Shown here in pieces: positions 1 through 8,290 of a DNA stretch of 64,000 nucleotides (position 1 is its first letter; each line of letters begins with the position of its first letter). This DNA is from Oceanispirochaeta sp963676905. GTDB taxonomy: Bacteria; Spirochaetota; Spirochaetia; DSM-2461. The notes beneath the pieces are model-generated. The model had not been told where the DNA came from. It saw nothing but the letters and a program-made list of their open reading frames with translations, and did no database searches. The stretch lies in the NCBI GenBank assembly GCA_963676905.2, contig CAXXVE010000001.1, positions 1,550,001-1,614,000 of the forward strand, given 5' to 3'. The translations under genes and the position numbers were made by a program.

Positions 1-386
1 AACGCCGTCAGATACTCTCCCTCTTCAGGAGAAAGAGTCCGGATCAGGACCTCTTCGGGATTCTCCGACCGCAGTATATGTTCCGGCGGAGAGCAGACTC
101 TTTTTACAAGATCCGGCGTAAAGAGGGCTATCAGCATATCAAAATCGGAGGAGTATCCTGCAGCACCGTGGCGCTGGCCGGGAAAGAGCCAGAGAATGGT
201 CCCCTTCCTGAGGGTGTACTTCTCACCCCTGATGATGTAGTCCAGAGATCCTCCGAGAACAAGATTCAGCTCAAGCTCCAGATGGTTATGCTGCCTGTAT
301 ACTCTGGTTCCTTTGTAGTCGGAGAATCTCCCGACCAGGCCGGACAGACCTGGAGGAATCCTCAGTTTTTCATATCGATCAGCCAT
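1..386 (-). CDS. AraC-family transcriptional regulator, N-terminal part (runs off the left edge)
   Basis: An open frame runs from an ATG at 386 leftward to the window edge with no stop, giving about 128 residues. The N-terminal part reads as a cupin-like sensing domain: HNHLELELNLVLGG, then a basic stretch and LFPGQRHGAAG, the pattern of sugar-sensing domains of AraC/XylS regulators. The helix-turn-helix half would lie outside the window, so the family call rests on the sensing domain alone. It is transcribed divergently from the Gfo/Idh/MocA oxidoreductase at 468 and may control it. The SD is weak, so the start is uncertain. It could instead be a simple cupin protein. Confidence 0.7.
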   Translation of the reverse strand, partial: MADRYEKLRIPPGLSGLVGRFSDYKGTRVYRQHNHLELELNLVLGGSLDYIIRGEKYTLRKGTILWLFPGQRHGAAGYSSDFDMLIALFTPDLVKRVCSPPEHILRSENPEEVLIRTLSPEEGEYLTA

Positions 387-467
387 ATATGATAACTAAA
401 TAGCATATACCGCAAAGAATTGCCAATTATTCAGACATAAAATGAAATCTATCAAGGAGACTGAACT

Positions 468-1550
468 ATGAAAAGAATGAAGTTGGGAGTTCTGGGGCTG
501 GGGGAGGGAAGGAGCATCCTTTCCGCCGCAAGGGCCAGTGAATACTGGGAAGCCGCCATGGTCTGCGACAGAAATGAGGAACTCTGCCGGGAGATGCAGC
601 ATACTTTCTCGGTGCCCGAATATACTACAGAGTATGAAGATATGCTGAAACGGGATGAGCTGGATGTGATCGGTATCTACACTCCCGACTCCCTCCATGC
701 CTCTCATATTGTAATGGCCCTGAACGCGGGGAAGCATGTGATCTGCACGAAGCCCCTTATGACGGACCTGGGAGAGGCCGCGGAGATCCTCGAAGCTTCC
801 CGTAAAAGCGGCCGCCATGTCATGGTCGGTCAATCCACCCGTTTCTTCGAACCCATGATCCGTCAGAGGGAGAGGTTTGAAGAGGGGGCTCTGGGAGAGC
901 TTGCCACCATGGAGGCCTGCTATAACGCAGACCACCGCTGGTTTCTGGAAAAGCCCTGGGCCAGAAGCGAAGAGTTCAAGTGGCTCTTCGGAGGCCTCAG
1001 CCACCCCATCGACCTTGTGCGGTGGTATATGCCCGATGTAAAGGAGCTGATGGCCTACGGGGATATAAGCTCAAACGGTTTGGAGAAAGAGCTGAAGCAT
1101 GAGGATATTATCCATATTATCTTCAAGAGCCGAAGCGGCCGGACGGCCCGGGTTTCGGGCACCTACTCCTGCCCCATGCCTCCTGAAGCGAGGGACAGCG
1201 GTATGAGCTGCATTCTCAGGGGCACCAGAGGGGCATCCCAGGCAGACTATCATGAGCTGCGCTATTCCGAGCATATTGAGGGGAGCAATCCGGTTGTCAT
1301 GAACTTTCCCAGGGAGGACTACTACTTCCGGTTCAACGGACTGTCCCACCACGCCGGGGAGTATCAGAACTATATCGAGTACTTTGCCCGCTGCATTGAA
1401 TCGGGAACGGCTCCCCTTCCGGACCTGAAAGAGGGGATTGTGACGGTGGCCTGTATGATGGCTGTGGACCGCTCCCTCACTGAGGGGCGTCCTGTACAGG
1501 TGGATGAGATCCTCAGGGAGGAGGGGCTCAGTTCTTCATTCCCGTCATGA
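468..1550 (+). CDS. Gfo/Idh/MocA-family NAD(P)-dependent oxidoreductase
   Basis: 360 residues, typical for the family. The N-terminal Rossmann fold opens with GVLGLGEG (a GxGxxG variant). The conserved E-K-P loop appears as CTKPL near residue 99, with the usual lysine kept. The C-terminal half carries GGLSHPIDLVRW, matching the GGxxxDxxD region that holds the catalytic histidine/aspartate. Members oxidise or reduce sugars, inositols or sugar acids. The substrate cannot be read here, but the adjacent alpha-galactosidase and sugar-transport operon favours a sugar. An AAGGAG SD precedes the ATG by about 7 nt. It converges on the alpha-galactosidase gene with a 12-nt gap. Confidence 0.88.
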   Translation: MKRMKLGVLGLGEGRSILSAARASEYWEAAMVCDRNEELCREMQHTFSVPEYTTEYEDMLKRDELDVIGIYTPDSLHASHIVMALNAGKHVICTKPLMTDLGEAAEILEASRKSGRHVMVGQSTRFFEPMIRQRERFEEGALGELATMEACYNADHRWFLEKPWARSEEFKWLFGGLSHPIDLVRWYMPDVKELMAYGDISSNGLEKELKHEDIIHIIFKSRSGRTARVSGTYSCPMPPEARDSGMSCILRGTRGASQADYHELRYSEHIEGSNPVVMNFPREDYYFRFNGLSHHAGEYQNYIEYFARCIESGTAPLPDLKEGIVTVACMMAVDRSLTEGRPVQVDEILREEGLSSSFPS

Positions 1551-1562
1551 TGATTCCCTCTG

Positions 1563-3752
1563 TCACGCTTCCGCCAGCAGATGGAACTCATACGCCCGGT
1601 TTTCTTCCATCTGATAGGGGAGGCAGACTCCGGCTTCCATAAGCTCATCCCCGCCGAAGCATTCATCTCCATTGACCCTGTAGATCTTTTCCGGATCAAG
1701 GCCCTTGAATTTGAGGCTTCTGTAGGGGTGGTTGGATTCGATCCTCGTTGAGACGTAGAGCGCCAGTGCTTCGTCTCTGCCGGGGCTGACAGTCATCCAG
1801 GCGTAGTCTGTCTTCTCTTTCAGTGCCGATGTCAGGCGGTAGAATGTTCCCTGTACTGTGAGGTGACGGCGTTTCTTATAACTCTCAACCTGCTCTTTTA
1901 TCTTTTCTTTTTCACTCTCATCCAAATCAAGCAGATTCAGTTCATACCCGAAGTTTCCCGCCATAGCGACAGAACCCCTTGTTGCCAGGGGGATATTCCT
2001 TCCTGTTTGATGATTGGGGACTGCTGATACATGGGCTCCCATGGAGAGGGGGGGATAGACCAGGGCTGTACCCTCCTGAATGGGGAGACGGGAGAGGGCG
2101 TCGGTGTTGTCACTGGTCCATGTCTGGGGCATGTAATAGAGCATCGCCGGGTCAAAACGGCCTCCTCCTCCGGAACAGCTCTCAAAAAGGACATCGGGAA
2201 AGGCTGAGGTTACCTTCTCCAGAACCTCATAGAGTCCCAGTACGTACCGGTGTGCTGTCTCTCTCTGCCTGTCAGCAGGAAGTTCAAGGGACCCCACTTC
2301 GGTTAAGTGGCGGTTCATGTCCCATTTTACATAGCTGATGGGGTTCTCCTTCAGGATAGTGATCAGAGTGGAAGTGATATAATCCCTGACATCCTGTCTG
2401 CTGAAGTCCAGTACAAGCTGCGACCGGCTGTGGGAGAGGGGTCTTCCCTTTACCTGGAGACACCATTCGGGGTGTTCTTCAAAGAGTCTGCTCTCTTCAC
2501 TTATCATTTCAGGTTCAAACCATATTCCGAACCTGAGCCCTTTGGCTATGATTTTCTCCGCCAGTGCCTTGATGCCGTCGGGCAGCTTCTTCCTGTGGGG
2601 GAACCAGTCTCCCAGGGAGGTTCTGTCATCATCTCTGCTGCCGAACCATCCGTCGTCCAGTACAAAAAGTTCAATGCCCAGTCTGGACGCCTCATCTGCC
2701 AGGGAGAGAATCGTTTCGGAATCAAAGTCAAAGTAGGTGGCTTCCCAGTTATTGATCAGAACCGGGCGTTCCCTGTTTCTGAACTCTCCCCGGATGAGCC
2801 TGCTGCTGTAAAGATCATGGAATATTCTGCTCATTTCACCCAGACCGCCAGAGGTCCTGACCATAACGGCTTCGGGGCTCTGGAACTCCTCTCCCGGCTC
2901 CAGTTTCCACTGGAAATCGAAGGGGTTCACACCCATCATGACTCTGGCTGAGTCAAACTGGTCCACATGAACTGCCGCGAGAAAGTTACCGCTGTATACA
3001 AGATTGAATCCGTAGACAACTCCCGAGTCCTCATCGGCACCCTCCGAGGCAAGAGCCAGAAAGGGATTCTGCTGATGACTGCTTGTACCCCTCCTGCTGT
3101 CTATTGACTGGGTTCCGGGAGTAAGACTTCTTGTCAGGATATGGCGCTCTCTGTTATGGGCTCCCGAGAGCTGTATCATTTTGTAAGCGGAGGAGTCGAA
3201 GTCCAGGGAAAAGCTCATTACATCTTTCAGCTTCAGGGGTTTTGATCCTCCATTTCTGATGCGGGTGCTTCTCGTAATGACATCTCTGTCGCGGAAAACG
3301 GTATAGATCAGATCACAGAGGAGGCCTGTGAGAGGGTCCTTGAGTGTTATAACAAGCGTATCCGCTTCTGATGGATCTTCAACATAGACCGCCGGGAGTC
3401 CCTTTAATCCTGGTTTTCCCGCCACAATTCTGTGTTCTTTATAGAAAAGATCTACAGATGTACTGCCGTCTTCCTGTTCGACATAGAGTGCCGGGGGTCT
3501 GAGGTCTGTTCTGCCCCATGCTGAAAATTCGAGGGGAATACTGTCAAGTGAGAATGATCTGTCCCCAGCCTCAGGGTTGGGAGAGAAGGAGCGGTCATGG
3601 ATCTGAACCGGCCGGCTGCCCCGCCATGTTCTGACAGCTCCGAACCATCCTGCATGGACGGGATACTTCTCTCTTAAAATCTGAATCCTGTAACTTGAAC
3701 TTTTTGTTTTCAGATGAAACAGATTCTCCTGTTCGTTGTACTCTATGCTCAT
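1563..3752 (-). CDS. Alpha-galactosidase, glycoside hydrolase family 36
   Basis: About 729 residues, the usual length of tetrameric bacterial GH36 enzymes. It hydrolyses terminal alpha-1,6-galactose from melibiose/raffinose-type sugars. An N-terminal beta-sandwich is followed by the catalytic barrel: VLDDGWFGSRDDD near 367, GIWFEPEMIS near 410, the nucleophile Asp in YVKWDMNRH (about 478) and the acid/base Asp in SCSGGGGRFD (about 534). No signal peptide is visible, so it should be cytoplasmic. Two ATGs lie 6 nt apart (3758 and 3752); AGGGGA sits 2 nt from the first and 6 nt from the second, so 3752 is preferred. It is the last gene of the permease-permease-binding-protein operon, consistent with intracellular cleavage of imported galactosides. 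Confidence 0.93.
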   Translation of the reverse strand: MSIEYNEQENLFHLKTKSSSYRIQILREKYPVHAGWFGAVRTWRGSRPVQIHDRSFSPNPEAGDRSFSLDSIPLEFSAWGRTDLRPPALYVEQEDGSTSVDLFYKEHRIVAGKPGLKGLPAVYVEDPSEADTLVITLKDPLTGLLCDLIYTVFRDRDVITRSTRIRNGGSKPLKLKDVMSFSLDFDSSAYKMIQLSGAHNRERHILTRSLTPGTQSIDSRRGTSSHQQNPFLALASEGADEDSGVVYGFNLVYSGNFLAAVHVDQFDSARVMMGVNPFDFQWKLEPGEEFQSPEAVMVRTSGGLGEMSRIFHDLYSSRLIRGEFRNRERPVLINNWEATYFDFDSETILSLADEASRLGIELFVLDDGWFGSRDDDRTSLGDWFPHRKKLPDGIKALAEKIIAKGLRFGIWFEPEMISEESRLFEEHPEWCLQVKGRPLSHSRSQLVLDFSRQDVRDYITSTLITILKENPISYVKWDMNRHLTEVGSLELPADRQRETAHRYVLGLYEVLEKVTSAFPDVLFESCSGGGGRFDPAMLYYMPQTWTSDNTDALSRLPIQEGTALVYPPLSMGAHVSAVPNHQTGRNIPLATRGSVAMAGNFGYELNLLDLDESEKEKIKEQVESYKKRRHLTVQGTFYRLTSALKEKTDYAWMTVSPGRDEALALYVSTRIESNHPYRSLKFKGLDPEKIYRVNGDECFGGDELMEAGVCLPYQMEENRAYEFHLLAEA

Positions 3753-3777
3753 CAGCATTCCCCTAATTATTAAGATC

Positions 3778-3803
3778 TCTGACCGGGAGCAGTCCCGGTC
3801 AGA
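3778..3803 (-). other. Perfect 11-bp intercistronic hairpin
   Basis: TCTGACCGGGA and its exact complement are separated by GCAG, directly after the binding-protein stop codon and before the alpha-galactosidase start. Neither strand has a run of T behind it, so a strong intrinsic terminator is unlikely. Such stem-loops after binding-protein genes are known in other sugar operons to protect the upstream message and lower downstream expression; that role here is inferred. Confidence 0.7.
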
Positions 3804-3817
3804 TTTGACACGTCTGG

Positions 3818-5140
3818 TTAGAAGAGGTCTTTTATTCTTTTATTTGCCTCTTTCAGTGCCGGTTCAGCCTCAGTGATACCAAGAAAAATACTGTCAAAGG
3901 TCTGTACCATGATTTCACTGATTCTCACTCCGTTTTCAAGGATGGGGTAGACAAATGTCCCGCCGGAGGTCGTCGCTATATCAGTAAAAGCGGAAACATC
4001 AATGTTCCGTGTTGTGTAGGCATCAAGAGCCTGTTCCACTCCTGATTCGTAGGCCGGGAATACGACTCCGTATGATCCAACGATCTTCTGGGCCTCTTCC
4101 GAAGCAAGATACTTTACCCATTTCCAGGCTTCTTCCTTGTTTTTCGAACCTGTCCATATGGAGTCTGCAAGACCGTTGGTCATGCTTTTTCTTCCCTCGG
4201 GTCCTTCGGGCACAGCCGCAAAACCTACGGGAAAGGATGAACTTGTCGTGTAATAGCTTATCATCCAGGAACCATCCAGCAGTGTAGCCGCTTGGCCGGA
4301 AGTGAAAAGGCTGTTGGCTCCGTTTGCTGTGGATTCGTAGGGGGCCAGATATCCTTTGTCTGCCATTTCCACCATCCATTCAATTGTCCGTATAAATCTG
4401 GGATCATCAAAGTGGTAGCTGTTGTTATACAGTCCGTCGGTGTACATCCATCCTGTGCTGACGGCAAAGGGGCTGAACTGTCCCTGGCCGCGGTCGTCAA
4501 AATGGTTCAGTGCCATTCCATAACAGGCCACATTCTTTGGATCGAAGGAGGGGTCCAGTCCGTTGCGGCCGTTTTTATCAACAGACAGTCTTGCAATAAA
4601 CTCCTCAAAAGAGCCGCCGTTTTCAAGGTTCCATGTAAGGTTTCTGGCCTCTTCGGCAGTTATTCCTGCCTCATCCAGTTTGTCGCTGTTGTATACTACG
4701 GCAATGGTGTCCCAGTCCTTTGGAAGTCCGAAATGTCTGCCGTCTTCGGTTGTCCAGAGGCTGTCCAGATTGTTCATATACCCTGAGGTATCAAATCCGT
4801 CTCTTTTAATGTACTCGGAGAGGTCCACAAGCTGCCCCTTGGAGGCAAAGTCGGGGTATTTGGCCAGATGGTTTGTGAACACATCGGCCGCCAGGCCGGC
4901 AACCATATCGGTCTGCAGCCCTGTCCAGTAATCATCCCAGCCCAGCTGTGTTATCTCAATCCTGATATCCGGATTGGCCGCCATAAACTCCTGAGCACAC
5001 TTTTCATAGGCAGGCAGCTGATTAGCGTCCCAGAGGGTGTAGTTGATTGTAACCACTCCGTCAGCGGACTCTCCCTGTCCTGCCGCCCATATCCCCGATA
5101 CCGATGCCACTGCCAGTAATAGTATTAACAGTTTCTTCAT
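3818..5140 (-). CDS. ABC transporter sugar-binding protein (family 1)
   Basis: 440 residues. A signal peptide (MKKLLILLLAVASVSGIWAA) has no lipobox cysteine, so the protein is probably periplasmic and soluble or anchored by an uncleaved signal. The mature part has the MalE-like opening WDANQLPAYEKCAQEFMAAN, and a later FTSGQAATLLDGSWMISYY block typical of oligosaccharide-binding proteins. AAGGAG lies 6 nt before the ATG. It is third in its operon, after both permeases, which is unusual; binding proteins normally come first. The alpha-galactosidase follows, so alpha-galactosides are the likely ligand (inference). Confidence 0.9.
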   Translation of the reverse strand: MKKLLILLLAVASVSGIWAAGQGESADGVVTINYTLWDANQLPAYEKCAQEFMAANPDIRIEITQLGWDDYWTGLQTDMVAGLAADVFTNHLAKYPDFASKGQLVDLSEYIKRDGFDTSGYMNNLDSLWTTEDGRHFGLPKDWDTIAVVYNSDKLDEAGITAEEARNLTWNLENGGSFEEFIARLSVDKNGRNGLDPSFDPKNVACYGMALNHFDDRGQGQFSPFAVSTGWMYTDGLYNNSYHFDDPRFIRTIEWMVEMADKGYLAPYESTANGANSLFTSGQAATLLDGSWMISYYTTSSSFPVGFAAVPEGPEGRKSMTNGLADSIWTGSKNKEEAWKWVKYLASEEAQKIVGSYGVVFPAYESGVEQALDAYTTRNIDVSAFTDIATTSGGTFVYPILENGVRISEIMVQTFDSIFLGITEAEPALKEANKRIKDLF

Positions 5141-5208
5141 GCTTTTCTCCTTTCAATTGAAAAAGTTTTAATATCTCCCTTTTGAGAGTTATTTTTCATA
5201 TGTGAATA

Positions 5209-6111
5209 TCATCTGAATCCGGAAAAACCGATGGAGTTGACAATCCTTTTTCCGAATGCCAGCAGAATCCCAAGTGTTGGTATCATCGCCAGAGCTGCCC
5301 CGGCCATCATTCCTCCCCAGTCAGGCTGTCCCTGTGGTGTCTGGAGCCGGAAGATTCCTAGGGCTACTGTCAGAGTACGGATGGACTCTTTTTTTCCGAC
5401 AATAAGAGGCCACATATAGTCATTCCAGGTCCCTATGAATGTGATGACGGCCAGAGTCATCATGGCATTGGCACAGAGGGGCATGATAATTTCCCAGAAT
5501 GTTCTGGCTATACTGGCTCCATCCAGAAAGGCTGCCTCTTCAAGCTCCCTGTTGATGCCCAGCATAAACTGCCTGAGAAAGAAGACTGCGAAGGGGGTCA
5601 TAAGAAGTGTGGGAGCCATGATTCCCAGGTAGGTATTAATAAGTTTCAGGTCTCTGATAAGAAGGAAGTTGGGCAGCATCATCACAATTCCGGGTATCAT
5701 CAGAGTGGAGAGGTAGAGGGTAAACAGAAGCCCCTTGAATCTGAATTTGATCCTTGCAAAGGCGTAGGCCGCCATTGCCGAAAATATAACCTGTGCCACA
5801 GTGACCCCGATCGAGACGATAAAGGAGTTCATCAGATTCAGGCCGAAGTTAACCGACTGTCCTGATCCTCCCAGTTCAATAGCCCTGGTTCTGTCGATGA
5901 GTCCCAGTACTCTTCCGTAGTGGGTTGCGGTCAGCTCGGATGGTATAAGGGCTGTGGGTTCACTGAAAATAAGCGGCTTTGGTGTAAAGGATGTTCTGAC
6001 GACCCAGAAGAAGGGAAACAATGTGACAATCAGTACCAGACTGATCAAACCCCATAAGGCTATCCGGGATAGTTTGATTTTTTTCAGAACTGCGTGGTTT
6101 ATCATCTTCAT
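5209..6111 (-). CDS. ABC sugar permease, MalG/CUT1 type
   Basis: 300 residues with about six membrane segments. The coupling loop to the ATPase reads EEAAFLDGASIARTFWEI, the EAA motif of inner-membrane permeases, followed by FIGTWNDYMWPLIV, a signature of the MalG half. No ATP-binding subunit gene lies nearby, so a shared ATPase (MsmK/UgpC type) encoded elsewhere is likely. AAGGAG is 3 nt from the first ATG (6111) and 9 nt from an in-frame ATG at 6105, which may be the true start. It lies 27 nt after the partner permease in the same operon. Confidence 0.92.
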   Translation of the reverse strand: MKMINHAVLKKIKLSRIALWGLISLVLIVTLFPFFWVVRTSFTPKPLIFSEPTALIPSELTATHYGRVLGLIDRTRAIELGGSGQSVNFGLNLMNSFIVSIGVTVAQVIFSAMAAYAFARIKFRFKGLLFTLYLSTLMIPGIVMMLPNFLLIRDLKLINTYLGIMAPTLLMTPFAVFFLRQFMLGINRELEEAAFLDGASIARTFWEIIMPLCANAMMTLAVITFIGTWNDYMWPLIVGKKESIRTLTVALGIFRLQTPQGQPDWGGMMAGAALAMIPTLGILLAFGKRIVNSIGFSGFR

Positions 6112-6138
6112 ATACTCCTTGTTGAATTGACGGGACTC

Positions 6139-7053
6139 TTAGAAATCACTTTCGTCACCTCTCATAAACTTCATTTGAAGAAGGCTGATCCCAAGAAGAA
6201 TCAAAAAGAGGATCATGGATGCGGCGGTGGCATATCCCATGCGGTAGCTTTCAAAGCCGTTTTTGTAGATAAAAAGATATATGACATAGGTTGCGGTGAC
6301 CGGACCGCCCTTGGTTGTGATGGCCACGGTGTCAAATACCTGAAAGGAACCGATGACCGATGTGATCATGACAAAAGCAAGAACCGGTCTAAGGTAGGGC
6401 AGGATGATTTTTGTGAATCTTGTCCAGGGGCCTGCACCGTCAATCAATGCGGCTTCCTCAACCTCTCTGGGAATACCCTGGAGCCCTGCAAAAACGATCA
6501 GAGCTGTGTATCCCATATGTCTCCAGATATTGATTCCGGCAATAGAGGGCAGTGCCAGATCCATGGATGTCAGAAAGTTGACTGTCTTACCCCCCATGGC
6601 CTGTATGGCACTGTTTATAACACCCACTGAGGGGTCAAGAAGCCAGAGCCACAGAAGGGCCACAACCACATTGGGAAGAAGCCATGGGATAAGAATGATC
6701 CCCCTGAAGGCGTTGGAACTGATAACCCTGTCCATCACAAGTGCTATACCGAGGGCCAGGACAGTCTGGAAGGGGATATTCCAAAGTACATACTTTACAG
6801 TCACACCCATTGCGTTCCAGAACTCCCTGTCTTTCAGCAGGTTTTTGTAGTTTTCAATGCCTATAAATGACGGAGTCCCCAGCAGATCCCAGTCTGTGAA
6901 ACTGAGAAAGGTTCCCCGGATGGCCGGTATTATGAAAAAAGCCAGAAATCCGATGAGGCTGGGCAGAAGAAACAGAAAGGCTGCCATTTCAGAGCCTGAT
7001 TTAAGCCTTCTTACGGTTCCTGTTTTCTGTAATTTTAATTTGATAAGGTTCAT
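6139..7053 (-). CDS. ABC sugar permease, MalF/CUT1 type
   Basis: 304 residues, six predicted membrane spans, with the EAA loop EEAALIDGAGPWTRFTKI near residue 213 and FQVFDTVAITTKGGP near the C-terminus, as in MalF/UgpA proteins. It is the first gene of the operon that leads to the alpha-galactosidase; GGGAG lies 6 nt before the ATG. The promoter (7077-7105) and two palindromic operators lie just upstream, shared with the divergent LacI gene. It should heterodimerise with the product of the next gene to form the transport channel. Confidence 0.92.
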   Translation of the reverse strand: MNLIKLKLQKTGTVRRLKSGSEMAAFLFLLPSLIGFLAFFIIPAIRGTFLSFTDWDLLGTPSFIGIENYKNLLKDREFWNAMGVTVKYVLWNIPFQTVLALGIALVMDRVISSNAFRGIILIPWLLPNVVVALLWLWLLDPSVGVINSAIQAMGGKTVNFLTSMDLALPSIAGINIWRHMGYTALIVFAGLQGIPREVEEAALIDGAGPWTRFTKIILPYLRPVLAFVMITSVIGSFQVFDTVAITTKGGPVTATYVIYLFIYKNGFESYRMGYATAASMILFLILLGISLLQMKFMRGDESDF

Positions 7054-7076
7054 TAGATTCTCCCTCGATTAAATTC

Positions 7077-7105
7077 ACAATAGATCCGGTTTTCTGTTTT
7101 GTAAA
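7077..7105 (-). promoter_or_regulatory. Sigma70-type promoter of the alpha-galactoside operon
   Basis: On the minus strand TTTACA (7105-7100) and TATTGT (7082-7077) are separated by 17 nt, about 24 nt before the permease ATG. The hexamers are moderate matches. The LacI operators lie immediately upstream of the -35 element. Confidence 0.55.
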
Positions 7106-7113
7106 GCAAAAAA

Positions 7114-7152
7114 TGTAACATATTACAAGAAAAATGTAACAGATTACATTTT
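7114..7152. promoter_or_regulatory. Two tandem palindromic operators, probably for the adjacent LacI regulator
   Basis: Site 1 (7114-7127) is TGTAA-CATA-TTACA with perfect 5-bp arms. Site 2 (7131-7152) is AAAATGTAA-CAGA-TTACATTTT with perfect 9-bp arms. Both share the core TGTAAC-n-n-TTACA, and their centres are 21 bp apart, two helical turns, so dimers would sit on one DNA face. They occupy the gap between divergent promoters for the transport operon and the lacI-type gene. LacI-family sites are palindromes of this size; assignment to the neighbouring regulator is inferred from position. Confidence 0.75.
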
Positions 7153-7180
7153 TGGGGTGTTGTGAAGTGATGTATAAAGC

Positions 7181-7209
7181 TTGACATCCCCTGTCCCTGA
7201 AGAGATAAT
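7181..7209 (+). promoter_or_regulatory. Strong sigma70-type promoter of the LacI-family gene
   Basis: TTGACA at 7181-7186, a 17-nt spacer, then GATAAT at 7204-7209. This is one mismatch from the full consensus. The predicted transcript would start near 7216 and carry about 47 nt of leader. Confidence 0.75.
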
Positions 7210-7262
7210 TAAGCTGAATCAGAACGGGTGTTTATCCTGTTGGTTGGAGATATATTAAATAT

Positions 7263-8273
7263 ATGACTGTAAAAGAAATAGCAAGAATATCAGGGGTGTC
7301 TACAGCCACTGTTTCAAGGGTGCTGAATAATGGCCCTGTAAAAAAGAACACCCGTGACAAGGTTGAGGCTGCCATCCGTGAATTGAATCATATGCCTGAT
7401 GATCTTACAAAAAGGACCCTTGGTACTACGCAAAGAGCCTATGCCCTTGTAACGCACAGTGTAACGAACTATTACAGTATGGAATTTGCAGAGACTGTGG
7501 TTAACCGCTGCGAGCAGGAAGAGGACCTCATTGTCTATCTGAACAGAAGTGATCAGTATGACAAACAGTACCGCTGTATCTCTGATCTTCTTTCCCGGGG
7601 AGTGGAGGGGATTATCCTTCATGACCCTCCGCTTTTAAATTATGACCTGGGGTTCCTTCATAAACTGGCTGAGAGAATTCCCCTTGTCATTGTTCACTCC
7701 AATCCTGATCTCTACGACATCAATTCGGTTATGGTCGACCAGGAAGCCGGCATGAGAAAGGCCGCAGACTTCCTTATAGAAAAAGGGTACCGCAACCAGC
7801 TTTTTTTGCGAGGCCATTTCGGTTTCTCCTTTGATCTGAAGGAGAGAGTCTGGAAGGAGGAGCTTCTGAAGGCCGGAATAGAACCTGGCGGGAAGAGTGT
7901 GGTGGTTGTTGAGGGTGCTGACATGGAGCGGGGTATTGAAACGGCATATAATCTTGTTTCAGAGCGCCTGAAAAGCGGAGATGTACCTGATGCAGTATTT
8001 ACATGTAATGACATTATGGGGGTGGGTGCCCTGAGGGCTCTCAGGGATGCCGGACTTCGGGTTCCTGAAGATGTTCCCCTGCTGAGTCATGACAATACAA
8101 TTCTGGCTTCCAGTTTCCGTATTAGTTCTGTTGACCTGAAAATCTCAAGCCTGGCTCATGCAGCCCTTGATCTGCTTGATTACGCCATAAGCGGCAGCGA
8201 CAGTGAGCCTCGGAAGATTCTTATAACCCCTGATCTGAATCTCAGGGATACAACGTTGGAGAGATGCCGCTGA
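7263..8273 (+). CDS. LacI-family transcriptional regulator
   Basis: 336 residues. The first 50 form the classic DNA-binding domain (MTVKEIARISGVSTATVSRV, hinge helix near 45-55), followed by a periplasmic-binding-protein-like effector domain with FTCNDIMGVGALRAL and a C-terminal DNTILASS segment typical of the family. It should bind the two palindromes at 7114-7152 and release them on binding a sugar. The start is the first ATG; the SD is poor (GGAG about 13 nt upstream). It lies divergent to the alpha-galactoside operon and converges on the second sugar operon with a 17-nt gap, so it could serve either or both. Confidence 0.93.
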   Translation: MTVKEIARISGVSTATVSRVLNNGPVKKNTRDKVEAAIRELNHMPDDLTKRTLGTTQRAYALVTHSVTNYYSMEFAETVVNRCEQEEDLIVYLNRSDQYDKQYRCISDLLSRGVEGIILHDPPLLNYDLGFLHKLAERIPLVIVHSNPDLYDINSVMVDQEAGMRKAADFLIEKGYRNQLFLRGHFGFSFDLKERVWKEELLKAGIEPGGKSVVVVEGADMERGIETAYNLVSERLKSGDVPDAVFTCNDIMGVGALRALRDAGLRVPEDVPLLSHDNTILASSFRISSVDLKISSLAHAALDLLDYAISGSDSEPRKILITPDLNLRDTTLERCR

Positions 8274-8290
8274 AGCACGGTTGGCTGAAA

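Noticed and set aside
396..1004. 202-codon minus-strand frame opposite the Gfo/Idh/MocA gene
   Set aside because: No domain, and the plus-strand gene has clear motifs and SD.
2307..2951. 214-codon plus-strand frame opposite the alpha-galactosidase
   Set aside because: Catalytic GH36 motifs are on the minus strand; the plus frame has no SD or recognisable motif.
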